From the NCBI RefSeq assembly GCF_051859125.1, contig NZ_JBHYGG010000013.1:1-64000 (forward strand): a stretch of 64,000 bases of DNA. Reading direction: 5' to 3'. The notes beneath the pieces are model-generated. The model was not told the origin of the DNA. It saw only the letters and a list, made by a program, of their open reading frames with translations, and did not search any database. How positions within the stretch are numbered: position 1 is the first letter of the stretch; each line of letters begins with the position of its first letter. This stretch comes from Gemmata sp051859125 (GTDB lineage: Bacteria; Planctomycetota; Planctomycetia; Gemmatales; Gemmataceae). The position numbers and the translations under genes are program-made. Shown here piece by piece: positions 9,588 through 17,533 of the stretch.

Positions 9588-9615
9588 CCATACCCTGTCG
9601 AGCCGGCCACTGGCC

Positions 9616-10419
9616 TCAGCCCCCGGCGAGCCGCTTGATGACCTCGGCGTGGGCGGGGCCGTTCGTGGCGAGGAGCCCCTTGCGCTGCGAGAAGTCGGCG
9701 GCCTGGTACACGATCGGCCGGCCCGCGAGGTCGGTCACGGTGCCGCCGGCCTCGACCACCAGGACGTGCCCGGCGCAGATGTCCCAGTCGTAGAAGTTCT
9801 CGTACGTGTTCGCGTACACGTCGGCGTCGCCGCGGGCCACCTGCGCGAGCTTCACCCCGCCCGAGTACGTCTCGATCACCCTGGCGGGCTTGATGGCCTC
9901 GGCCGCCTTCGACGGCTGGCCCGGCTTCGCCCAGCTCTGCGTCATGACGAGCGCCTCGGGGAGGCGCTTCGATACGCGGCACCGCGTCAGCGTCTCCTCG
10001 CCGACGGCGCAGTAGCACCCGTTGCCCCGCTGGGCGTAGGTGGTGCGGTCCTGGGCCGGCTCGGCGACCACGCCGACGACCGCCTCGCCGTCCACCAGCA
10101 GGCCGATCATCACCGAGAACTGCCCGACCTTCTTCGCGAACCCGCGGGTGCCGTCGATCGGGTCCACGACCCAGGTCCGCCGGCCGCTCTTGGGAACGCT
10201 CTCGAACCCGGCGACCGACTCCTCGGCGCACAGGGCGTCGTTCGGGTACGCTGCGTGGAGGATCTTGAGTATCAGGTCCTGCGACGCCTTGTCGACGTGC
10301 GTGCTAATGTCCACCGGGGCGTCGGGCACCGCGGCGAACGACTCGTACTCCGTGCGGATGAACTTGGACGCCTTGCCCGCCGCCTCGAGTGCGACGAGCA
10401 GTTCCTTGTCGAATGCCAT
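9616..10419 (-). CDS. Inositol-phosphatase superfamily phosphatase, CysQ/3'(2'),5'-bisphosphate nucleotidase type
   Basis: A 267-residue Mg2+/Li+-sensitive phosphatase fold. The metal-binding motifs are intact: EES in DALCAEES, WVVDPIDGTRGF (the DPIDGT signature) and YDWDICAGHVLVVEAGG near the C-terminus. The FAKKVGQFSVMIGL stretch is like 3'(2'),5'-bisphosphate nucleotidases, which hydrolyse PAP, the by-product of sulfate activation, to AMP. An inositol or histidinol phosphatase specificity cannot be excluded. The ATG at 10419 is chosen over a start at 10461 because GAGGGGAAG lies just upstream and the protein then starts at the family boundary. Confidence 0.87.
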   Translation of the reverse strand: MAFDKELLVALEAAGKASKFIRTEYESFAAVPDAPVDISTHVDKASQDLILKILHAAYPNDALCAEESVAGFESVPKSGRRTWVVDPIDGTRGFAKKVGQFSVMIGLLVDGEAVVGVVAEPAQDRTTYAQRGNGCYCAVGEETLTRCRVSKRLPEALVMTQSWAKPGQPSKAAEAIKPARVIETYSGGVKLAQVARGDADVYANTYENFYDWDICAGHVLVVEAGGTVTDLAGRPIVYQAADFSQRKGLLATNGPAHAEVIKRLAGG

Positions 10420-10475
10420 GACGCTTCCCCTCGGTGCCCGCCGGAATCGGTGTGGGGTCAAGTGTACAAACTCGC

Positions 10476-10499
10476 CGGGCCGCCACGAAGGGCGGCCCG
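10476..10499. repeat. Short hairpin related to repeat family C
   Basis: CGGGCCGCC (10476-10484) pairs with GGCGGCCCG (10491-10499) around a 6-base loop, in the gap between the exporter-like gene and the phosphatase, which are read in the same direction. The sequence GGGCCGCCACGAAGGGCGGCCC resembles the outer arm of family C (GGGCCGCCACGGAGGGCGGCCC at 48288). It looks like a solo arm left by deletion. Confidence 0.6.
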
Positions 10500-10524
10500 C
10501 GGCGGGGGCGCGATCGGCGGGCGG

Positions 10525-12720
10525 CTACTCGGCCCCCTCGTCCTCGGCCCCCTCGTCCTCGGCCCCCTCGTCTTCGACACCGGCGGGCACCTCGCTGGCG
10601 CTGTCGGCGACCATCTGGAGCCGGCGGTAGTGCTCGTTGGTCTCCCACAACTCGGCGTGCGTGCCCGACGCCACGAGCCGGGCCTCCTTGAGCAGGAACA
10701 CGCGGTCGACGTTCTGGAGCGTCGAGAGCCGGTTCGCGAGGAAGATCAGCGTGCGGCCGGCGGCGGCCCGCTCCAGGGTGTCGTCGAGCAGTGCCAGGGT
10801 GTCCTCGTCCACCGACCCGGCCGGCTCCTCGATGATGAGGACGCTCGGGTCGCGGAGCAGGGCGCGGGCCAGGGACAGGCGGAACCGCTCGCCGACCTTG
10901 AGGACGTGCCCGTGGTCCCCGACCACGGTCTCGTACCCGTGGGGCAGCACCTCGATGAACGAGTGGGCGTGCGCCAGCTTCGCCGCCTCGATGATCTGCG
11001 GCATGGTGAACTGCTGGTCCCCGCACCCGATGTTGTTCACCACCGTGTCGGTGAAGATCCACGAGTTCTGCATGACGGCGACGACCTGCGCCCGGAGCGA
11101 CTCGTGCGTCACCCAGCGGATGTTCTTGTCCTCGATGCGGATCTCGCCGGCGGTCGGGTCCACGTACCGCGGGAGCAGGTCGACGAGCGCCCGCTTCTCG
11201 TCCGGGTCGGTGCCGACGATGGCGACCCGCGACCCGGCCGGCACGGTGAAGGAGACGTTCTCCAGGAGCCGGCGGCCGCCCCCCGGCTCGTCCAGGCGGA
11301 CCCCGCGGAACTCGACCTTGGTGGTCAGCGCCGGGAGGTGCTCGGCGTCCGGGGCCTCGGCCGACTCGCCCTTGCGGGTGAGGAACTCGCCGATCGCGGC
11401 GGCGGCCTCGCGGCCGCGGCGGAGCTTGAGCCGGTAGTCGAACCAGTCGGCGATCGGCGGCATCAGCGACGCGAGCGCCACCGCCATGACGACGAGGCCG
11501 GCCATCGAGAACTCCCCGGACAGCACCGAGCGGCCCCCGAGGTACAGCAGCGCGACCGCCCCGACGAGCGCGGCCGCCACGAGCAGCGGGCGGATCAGCG
11601 CCGTGCCCCGGAGCCGCCGCCACGTGGCCCGGCCAGACTCGGCCAGTTGCCGCTCGACGCGGTTCTGGTTGAACCGGTCCATGCGGTAGCACTTGACCAT
11701 CCGCAGCAGGCCCAGGCTCTCCACCATCAGGGCCGTGGACGTCTCGGCCTGCCGCGCCCCGAGCCGCCCCTCCTTGCGGACGTGGGCCGCGTACTGCCCG
11801 CCCACCAGCCAGATGAGCGCGGCCATGAGCAGGAAGCTGACCGCGAGCCACAGGTTCGTCAGCAGGATGAACACGAGGAGCCCGGCGACCAGGATCGGGG
11901 CGCGGGCCTGCGACAGGAGCGAGGCGTTGACCGCGCTCCCGACGGTGTCGGCGTGGCGGGTGAACAGGTGCTGCGGCTCCTCGGTGCGGGCCAGGAGCGA
12001 CCCGAGCCGGTACGTGTGCAGGAACACCGCCCGGCGGAGCCGGGTCACGATGTCGAGCGTGACCGCGGCCGCGACGTAGGCCAGGGCGTTGACCATGAGG
12101 CCGCGGAGGACGCTCACGGTGAAGGCCAGGACGAACAGCCCCGCGAGGTACTTCGGGTTCGCGTCCTGGGTGCCGCTCGGCCGCCACATCCACGGGTTCC
12201 ACGACGCCAGGGCCCCGAGCACCCTTCCGGCCCAGGTGTTCCGCTCCCGCACGATCAGCCCGAGCGCCCCGAGCCGGGGCTCCTCGTCGGCCGCCGCGGT
12301 CCCCCGTTCGGGCAGGTACGCGTCGGCCGCCGCGGGGCCCACTCGCTCCTTGAGGGCGAGGTACGCGCCGGCCCGCCACCGCAGCTCCCACTCGGCGGCC
12401 GTTGGGGTCGGGGCGGTCGCGCTGCCGACCAGCACCTTCGCCTGGGCGTCCCACCCGGTGACGCGCTTCACCGCCTCGGCGCGGTCGGCCTCGGGCCGCC
12501 GGTCCCACTCCTCGGCGAATTCCCGCTGCCGCGCGTGCGTGAGCTGCGCGTAACTGGTGACGTACCCGCGGGTGACGAGCAGGTCGACGAACAGGTACAG
12601 GAGCACGAGCAGGAACAGGTAACTGAGGGCGACGCCGACGGAGCAGAAGATCGCGATGCCGCGCTCGGTGCGGGCCCTCAGGAAGTCCGCCTTGAGCTGG
12701 TTGAACGCAGAGGAGTCCAC
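10525..12720 (-). CDS. ABC exporter-like fused TMD-NBD protein with degenerate ATPase motifs
   Basis: A 731-residue protein with an ABC exporter architecture: transmembrane segments at about 22-50, a 150-residue soluble insert between the first two segments, further segments at 190-420, then a nucleotide-binding domain from about 465. The fold is clear (VAIVG, YVDPTAGEI, LARALLRDP) but the catalytic motifs are changed. Walker A reads GTDPDEKR (503-510), the LSGGQ signature reads LKVGE, Walker B ends in EE instead of DE, and the switch His is Asn (LANRLST). It probably cannot hydrolyse ATP normally. The C-terminus carries three DEGAE repeats. GTG at 12720 follows GAGG and is preferred; GTG at 12786 is an alternative. 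Substrate and partner are unknown. Confidence 0.85.
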   Translation of the reverse strand: MDSSAFNQLKADFLRARTERGIAIFCSVGVALSYLFLLVLLYLFVDLLVTRGYVTSYAQLTHARQREFAEEWDRRPEADRAEAVKRVTGWDAQAKVLVGSATAPTPTAAEWELRWRAGAYLALKERVGPAAADAYLPERGTAAADEEPRLGALGLIVRERNTWAGRVLGALASWNPWMWRPSGTQDANPKYLAGLFVLAFTVSVLRGLMVNALAYVAAAVTLDIVTRLRRAVFLHTYRLGSLLARTEEPQHLFTRHADTVGSAVNASLLSQARAPILVAGLLVFILLTNLWLAVSFLLMAALIWLVGGQYAAHVRKEGRLGARQAETSTALMVESLGLLRMVKCYRMDRFNQNRVERQLAESGRATWRRLRGTALIRPLLVAAALVGAVALLYLGGRSVLSGEFSMAGLVVMAVALASLMPPIADWFDYRLKLRRGREAAAAIGEFLTRKGESAEAPDAEHLPALTTKVEFRGVRLDEPGGGRRLLENVSFTVPAGSRVAIVGTDPDEKRALVDLLPRYVDPTAGEIRIEDKNIRWVTHESLRAQVVAVMQNSWIFTDTVVNNIGCGDQQFTMPQIIEAAKLAHAHSFIEVLPHGYETVVGDHGHVLKVGERFRLSLARALLRDPSVLIIEEPAGSVDEDTLALLDDTLERAAAGRTLIFLANRLSTLQNVDRVFLLKEARLVASGTHAELWETNEHYRRLQMVADSASEVPAGVEDEGAEDEGAEDEGAE
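10528..10572. repeat. Three perfect tandem copies of a 15-bp unit
   Basis: CTCGGCCCCCTCGTC occurs three times without change and encodes the acidic C-terminal tail (DEGAE repeats) of the ABC-like protein. Perfect in-frame repeats of this kind can expand or contract by slippage without breaking the frame. Confidence 0.9.
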
Positions 12721-12943
12721 AACGACCTCGGGGGGGTGGCGGAAGGGAACTCGGGTATTGCCTGAGCGTAGCAGACCCACCCGCACTCACAATAGTGGAA
12801 AAGCCCGAACGAAGAAACGAAGGGACCGGAACGGTCGGCACAACACGCCCGACCGGACCGGTGAGTGACGCGGGCGGGCGTCGACCCCGGGGTCGTCGCC
12901 CGCCCGTGCGGATTTCGGTAGGTGCCGCCGGACCCGAGCGGCC

Positions 12944-14227
12944 TCACGCGAGGTCGCGGTCCTCAAACAGGAGCAGGCCGACGAGGAGCGCGATCGCCGT
13001 GTAGATGAGTGAGTACCCGAGGACCGTCACGACGTACGTTCCAAACATCCACAGGTCGAGCGGGGTCTCCCGGATGATCGCCGGCCCCATGTTGAAGAAC
13101 TCCAGCGCCGGCAGGAGCACGTCGAACAGCTTCCCGATGAACCCGACCAGCCCGACCCCCACGCCGCCGGCCGCGCCCGCCGACTCGGTCACCCGCACCA
13201 GTACGGGCGCGAGGTGCCCCAGGAAGTAGATGAGCAGGCACAAGACGATGTTCACCACGAACGAGATCCGGGTCGCCAGGGCGGAGGCGATCGCCACCAG
13301 GATCATGACCTGCCCGAACCCGAGGAGGATACCGAACGAGTGCGCGAGCGTGTCGGAGAACCACAGGCCGCACCCGCGGGCCAGCGCCTTGCCGGGGGCA
13401 CTCGGGACGGGCCTCTCGAACACCGGCACGACGGTCTTCTGGGCCTGGAACGTGAGCGGGTCCACGACCTTTTCGACCTGACCGGCGGTCGGGTCCACCG
13501 GGTCCGGGGCGTTGTTGATCGGGTCGAACTCGCGCATCGCCCGGAGCGCGAAGTTCAGGGTCCACCCGAGGACCAGCGACATCACGAGGCACGCGAGGAG
13601 GATGCCCAGGTACTTCCCGAGGAGGAACTGCCGGCGGTTGATCGGCTTGCTCATCAGGGTGACGGCGGTGCGGCCCTCGATCTCCTCGCTGATCGACATG
13701 CTCGCGGCCAGCACCCCGAACAGCACGGCCGAGAGCATGACCGCGTCGAACCCGATCTGCTTCATCATCTTGTAGTCGTCGCCGAACGTGAAGTACGGGA
13801 TGCACACCGACAGCCAGATGAGCACCTTGGCGCTGACGACGATGAGCCAGAACATCGGCTGCCGGCACGCCTCGCGGTATGCGGCCTGCGCCACGGCCCC
13901 GGCCTTGGGGAACAGCATGACGGCGAGGTGCGGGAGCAGCAGGAACAGGTCCACCAGGAGCTGGAGGTGGAGGGCCGCGCCGTACACGTACCGGCCGAAC
14001 CACGCGAGGTTCGTCGGGTCCGACTTGTACCCCATGAACGCGGCGATCCCGGCCCCAGCCGCGAGCAGCCCGGCCCCGACGTAGGCCATCCCCAGCCCGC
14101 TGGCGGCCGTGTGCTTGAACCCCTTGGGGTCGATGGCATACAGCCACGGGAGCGCGGCGACGAACTGGACGATCGCGAGCAGCAGCCCGGCGAGGAGCAT
14201 CGGCGGGTCGTACACCCAGGAGAACAT
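12944..14227 (-). CDS. ABC-2 type transporter permease subunit
   Basis: A 427-residue integral membrane protein. It has hydrophobic segments at about 10-30, 42-65, 83-105, 127-147, 163-180 and 207-225, a 75-residue extracytoplasmic loop, and four more segments at the C-terminus. The stretch SISEEIEGRTAVTLMSKPINRRQFLLGKY is typical of ABC-2 permeases of the NosY/CcmB-like group, where it contacts the ATPase. No ATP-binding subunit is adjacent, so it must pair with one encoded elsewhere. The upstream gene on the same strand (14360) is 132 bp away. Substrate unknown. Confidence 0.85.
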   Translation of the reverse strand: MFSWVYDPPMLLAGLLLAIVQFVAALPWLYAIDPKGFKHTAASGLGMAYVGAGLLAAGAGIAAFMGYKSDPTNLAWFGRYVYGAALHLQLLVDLFLLLPHLAVMLFPKAGAVAQAAYREACRQPMFWLIVVSAKVLIWLSVCIPYFTFGDDYKMMKQIGFDAVMLSAVLFGVLAASMSISEEIEGRTAVTLMSKPINRRQFLLGKYLGILLACLVMSLVLGWTLNFALRAMREFDPINNAPDPVDPTAGQVEKVVDPLTFQAQKTVVPVFERPVPSAPGKALARGCGLWFSDTLAHSFGILLGFGQVMILVAIASALATRISFVVNIVLCLLIYFLGHLAPVLVRVTESAGAAGGVGVGLVGFIGKLFDVLLPALEFFNMGPAIIRETPLDLWMFGTYVVTVLGYSLIYTAIALLVGLLLFEDRDLA

Positions 14228-14359
14228 GCTGTGTGGCCCGGTAGGGTGCGGGTCGAGCGGGTCGATACCCGCCGGTACGCTCGCGGCCGGTCGGCGGTTC
14301 GCGCGTCCGTGGAAGGTGTACGGCGGCCGCCGGGAGGCGACCAGGGACGGGCGACCGGT

Positions 14360-14839
14360 TCAGCCCTGTGAGGGGAGGAGTTCGACGCGGTCCCCGACCG
14401 CGACCGCGCCGCCGGTCACCACGCGGGCGAGGACGCCCAGCCGGCCGGCGACCGCCGCTTTCGGTTTCCCCTGGATCATCGCGAACCGGTCGCACCCGGT
14501 CCGCGGCAGCGTGACCTCGACGACCGCCGCCCCGAGGCGGAACCGGCCGCCCACGGGGAGTGCCATCAGGTCGACGCCCGACACGACGATCTGCTCGCCC
14601 AACTCGCCGGGGCCGGTCCTGAAGCCCTCGGCGCGCAGCTCGGCGAGCGTCTCGGCCGACATGATGTTGAGCTGGCGCTTCCCCGTCCCGCCCCGCAGGT
14701 CGCCGACGATCCCCTTGAACTCGGCGAGTTCGACCCGCTCGATGGGAACGCGCGTGTAGTTCCCCTGCGGGCGGCGCGGGGTTGTTCCCCGCGGCGTGTA
14801 GACGATGCTGACGACGTGCGGGGTTGGCTCGTGGCTCAT
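14360..14839 (-). CDS. MOSC domain-containing protein
   Basis: A 159-residue protein that is essentially one MOSC domain. Visible family features are GDLRGGTGKRQLNIMSAETL, GELGEQIVVSGVDL and LPRTGCDRFAMIQG, which carries the conserved Cys of molybdenum-cofactor sulfurase C-terminal domains and of YiiM-type proteins. MOSC domains bind or move sulfur or molybdenum cofactor; the reaction here is not known. It lies 30 bp downstream of the SprT-like gene on the same strand, so the two may be co-transcribed. Confidence 0.85.
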   Translation of the reverse strand: MSHEPTPHVVSIVYTPRGTTPRRPQGNYTRVPIERVELAEFKGIVGDLRGGTGKRQLNIMSAETLAELRAEGFRTGPGELGEQIVVSGVDLMALPVGGRFRLGAAVVEVTLPRTGCDRFAMIQGKPKAAVAGRLGVLARVVTGGAVAVGDRVELLPSQG

Positions 14840-14869
14840 CCGGGTTCCTGCGACGGGGGCCGCGCCGCC

Positions 14870-15364
14870 TCAGAGGGGGCCGACGTCCCGCCATTGTAGC
14901 TTCCCCCGCTGCGGCCCGCACGCCCGGCAGAACCACCCGTCGACCCGCGCCGGGCGGCGGTGCCGGCTGTACTCGGCCACGCACCCGAGGCACGCGGCCC
15001 GCCACCGGCCCTTCGGCGCCTCCACGTCTTCGGCGCAGCACGCCTCGGGCCGCGCGCCGATCTCGCGGCACTTGGCCCGCCACACCGCGTCGTGCCCGTG
15101 CCCGGGGCCGACCAGGGCGTGCGCCACCTCGTGCAGGATCGTGTCGCGGACGAACTCGTCCCCGTTCCGCTCGGCGAAGTGGACTGAGAGCTCGATGCGG
15201 CCGGGTTCGCCGCGGTGCGGGTAGAAGCACACCCCGGCCCGGCGGAGATTGGAGTTGAAGCCGAAGTCCCAGGCGGGCAGGCCGTACGAGTCGAGGGTGG
15301 TGCGGGCGAGGGCGCGGATCACCGCCGCCCGCTCGCTGAACCGGAAGGGAACGTCGGAGGCCAC
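14870..15364 (-). CDS. SprT-like zinc metalloprotein
   Basis: A 164-residue protein with a SprT-like domain. The zinc-binding motif HEVAH is followed by HGHDAVWR, which supplies the third His; this is the HExxH-H arrangement shared with SPRTN/SprT proteins. A C-terminal zinc ribbon has two CxxC-like pairs (around CLGC and CRAC). Related proteins cleave DNA-protein crosslinks in eukaryotes; bacterial SprT function is poorly defined. GTG at 15364 is chosen because the longer frame (to 15610) would overlap the divergent neighbour and adds an unlikely Arg/Gly-rich leader. The start is uncertain. Confidence 0.8.
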   Translation of the reverse strand: MASDVPFRFSERAAVIRALARTTLDSYGLPAWDFGFNSNLRRAGVCFYPHRGEPGRIELSVHFAERNGDEFVRDTILHEVAHALVGPGHGHDAVWRAKCREIGARPEACCAEDVEAPKGRWRAACLGCVAEYSRHRRPARVDGWFCRACGPQRGKLQWRDVGPL

Positions 15365-15603
15365 GGGAAGCCCCGGGGAATCGTTTGGAACCGCTCGCGG
15401 CGCGCCTCGCGGAACCGCCTTGAGCGGGGTATACGAACCGCCCCCGGTCCCCACAAGGCGAGTCCGGCGCACCGCCCGCGGTGCCCGAACAACACGGCCA
15501 ACTATACCGCCCCCGGTGCATAATTCGGACGATTCTTTACTGGCCACAACTACAGCACGATGTAATGTAGAAGCGACGTTGTATTCAACACATCGAGGGG
15601 CAC

Positions 15604-16020
15604 ATGGCAAAGGCCAAGGCGGATACGAAGGCGGACGCGAACCACGACGGGAAGAGTAACCCGGCGATCATCCTGGATATCGTGGAAAAGATCGGCCGCG
15701 ACACGGTCAGTGACGACGCCGTCCGCGACGCGCTGAAGCGGGATTACAAGGGGATCGAACTCTCCCCGTCGACGCTCAAACAATACGTCTACGCCGCGCG
15801 CAAGAAGCTCGGCTGGGTGAAGGCCCGCGGCGGTGCGGCGGTCGCCTCGCGGAACGGGGACGTGCCGACGCTGGCCGACCTCATGAACGCCCGCAAGCTG
15901 GCCGAAGACGTGGGGATGTCGCCCGAGAAGCTCCTGGAGCTGGTTCACACGCTGACCAACTTCGGCGACGTTGAAACCTTGACCGCGTGCCTCGAAGCGC
16001 TCGTCGAACTCAGCGACTGA
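15604..16020 (+). CDS. Small conserved-looking protein of unknown function
   Basis: A 138-residue protein with a Lys-rich N-terminus. It continues with IILDIVEKIGRDTVSDDAVR and STLKQYVYAARKKLGW, a helical pattern that could be a winged-helix or resolvase-like DNA-binding fold, followed by a helical C-terminus rich in Leu. I do not recognise a family. GAGGGG lies 3 to 8 bases before the ATG. The 239-bp upstream region is unusually AT-rich for this genome, with CATAAT (15519-15524) and TGTAAT (15561-15566) as possible -10 boxes, which suggests an actively regulated gene. Confidence 0.75.
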   Translation: MAKAKADTKADANHDGKSNPAIILDIVEKIGRDTVSDDAVRDALKRDYKGIELSPSTLKQYVYAARKKLGWVKARGGAAVASRNGDVPTLADLMNARKLAEDVGMSPEKLLELVHTLTNFGDVETLTACLEALVELSD

Positions 16021-16030
16021 CCCGGTTGCC

Positions 16031-16056
16031 GACGGGTGCCCCACAGCGCACCCGTC
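16031..16056. terminator. Hairpin between convergent genes
   Basis: GACGGGTGC and GCACCCGTC form a perfect 9-bp stem with an 8-base loop, 10 bases after the stop of the upstream + strand gene and 16 bases from the stop of the convergent SDR gene. No T run follows on either strand; a bidirectional terminator is inferred. Confidence 0.45.
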
Positions 16057-16072
16057 GCGTATCGAGTCGGGT

Positions 16073-16828
16073 TCACAACCGGATGCCGCCGGAGGCGTCG
16101 AGCCACGCCCCGGTGATCCACCGGGCGTCGTTCGACGCGAGGAGCGCCGCGGCGTCGGCAATGTCGTCGACCTCGCCGATCCGCCGCAGCGCCGTCGCCG
16201 CGATCTCCTGCTGCTCCTCTTCCTTGGTCTTCCCGCTCTTCTCGCTGTTCATGTCGGTCCGCGTCGAGCCCGGCGCGAGGACGTTCACGCGGATCCCCTT
16301 CGGTCCCAGCTCCGTGGCCAGCACCCGCGTCATGACGTCGATCGCGCCCTTGGTCGCCGTGTACACCACCGCCCCGGGGTACGCCATGCGGCTGATCGCG
16401 CTGCCGACGTTGATGATGCTCCCGCCACCCGTCATCAGTTCGGCCGCGTGCTTCACGCACAGCAGGTAGCCGCGGACGTTCACGTTGAAGTGCGCGTCGA
16501 TCGAATCGGCGGTCACGTCGGGCAGGAGCGTGCGCTGCATGACGGCGGCGTTGTTGACGAGGACGTCGAGCCGGCCGAACGCCTTCGTGACGGCGGCGAA
16601 CATCGGGGGGATGGTGGCCGGGTCGCCGACGTCGGCCTTGATCGCGATGGCGCTGCCGCCGGCCGCGGTGATCGCGGCGACGACCTCGTTGGCCTCCTTC
16701 TCACTGCGCGCGTAGTTGACGGCGACCTTGGCCCCGTCGCGGGCGAACCGGGCGGCGATGGCCGCCCCGATCCCGCGCGACGCCCCGGTGATGAGGGCGA
16801 CCTTTCCGGCCAGTGGCTTGTCCGACAT
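16073..16828 (-). CDS. Short-chain dehydrogenase/reductase (SDR), classical
   Basis: A 251-residue Rossmann-fold oxidoreductase. It has the cofactor motif TGASRGIG (14-21), NNAA (92-95), Ser143 and the catalytic pair Tyr156/Lys160 in YTATK, and ends in WITGAWLDASGGI. The residues after the second strand (NYARSE) suggest NADP(H) preference. It is similar to FabG-like 3-oxoacyl reductases or glucose dehydrogenase-like SDRs; the substrate cannot be assigned. GAGGAG lies about 8 bases before the ATG at 16828. It is divergent from the Fae homologue, 144 bp away. Confidence 0.92.
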   Translation of the reverse strand: MSDKPLAGKVALITGASRGIGAAIAARFARDGAKVAVNYARSEKEANEVVAAITAAGGSAIAIKADVGDPATIPPMFAAVTKAFGRLDVLVNNAAVMQRTLLPDVTADSIDAHFNVNVRGYLLCVKHAAELMTGGGSIINVGSAISRMAYPGAVVYTATKGAIDVMTRVLATELGPKGIRVNVLAPGSTRTDMNSEKSGKTKEEEQQEIAATALRRIGEVDDIADAAALLASNDARWITGAWLDASGGIRL

Positions 16829-16972
16829 TGGGAGTCTCCTCGGAGTGGTGGTGCGAACGACCCGCCGAGTCAAGCTATGGGTGCCCGGCCCGGTTCGGCA
16901 CCCTTCCGGGCGGAAACGCGCCGCTGACTTCGTATCCCAGTCTCCTGGACCCACCCCACAAGGAGCAGCGCA

Positions 16973-17527
16973 ATGGCCGAGCGGATCGTGATGCGGACGG
17001 GCGAGGCGCTCGTCGAGGGCGACAAGGACTACCTGTGCGCCGAGCCCGAAGTGGTGATCGGCGAACTCGACGGGCCGGTCGGGACGGCCCTCGCCACGCT
17101 CGTCGGCGATCAGGTGAAGGGCCACACCCGAGTGTTCGCGATCCTCAACAGCGACGTACAGGTGAAGCCGGCGACGCTGATGGTCTCGAAGGTGACCGTC
17201 AAGGACGCCCGCTACACGTCGATCCTGATGGGAACGGTCCAGGCCGGCATCGCGCACGGTGTGCTCGACGCGGTGCGGGCCGGCGACATCCCGAAGGAGA
17301 AGGCCAACGACCTGGGCATCATCTACTCGGTGTGGCTCGACCCGAGCATCCTCAGCGTGCCCGAGGGGGAGGTCGACCACGCCGGCCTGTTCCGGGTGAA
17401 CCGCGAGGCCACGCTCAAGGTGATCAAGAAGGCGATGCGGAACGAGCCGACGATCGACTGGCTCCTGGAGAACCAGGACACCGTGACCCACTACTTCCAC
17501 CAACTCGGCCTGGACGGAAAGATCTGA
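16973..17527 (+). CDS. Formaldehyde-activating enzyme (Fae) homologue, divergent active site
   Basis: A 184-residue protein that matches Fae over its full length: GEALVEG near the start, VKPATLMVSKVTVKDAR, a GTVQAGIAHGVLDAV segment and IPKEKANDLGIIYSVWLDP. Fae joins formaldehyde to tetrahydromethanopterin, and planctomycetes are known to carry C1 genes of that pathway. The segment that carries the proposed catalytic His and a nearby Asp in methylotroph Fae (HIDLIIG) reads EPEVVIG here (24-30), so both appear replaced by Glu, and QHG is QAG. Activity as a true Fae is therefore doubtful. AAGGAG precedes the ATG. It is flanked by SDR genes on both sides. Confidence 0.85.
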   Translation: MAERIVMRTGEALVEGDKDYLCAEPEVVIGELDGPVGTALATLVGDQVKGHTRVFAILNSDVQVKPATLMVSKVTVKDARYTSILMGTVQAGIAHGVLDAVRAGDIPKEKANDLGIIYSVWLDPSILSVPEGEVDHAGLFRVNREATLKVIKKAMRNEPTIDWLLENQDTVTHYFHQLGLDGKI

Positions 17528-17533
17528 CGGCGC

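Noticed and set aside
9550..12765. Plus-strand frame of over 1000 codons
   Set aside because: It is antisense to the phosphatase and ABC-like genes, rich in Arg, Gly and His, without domain similarity.
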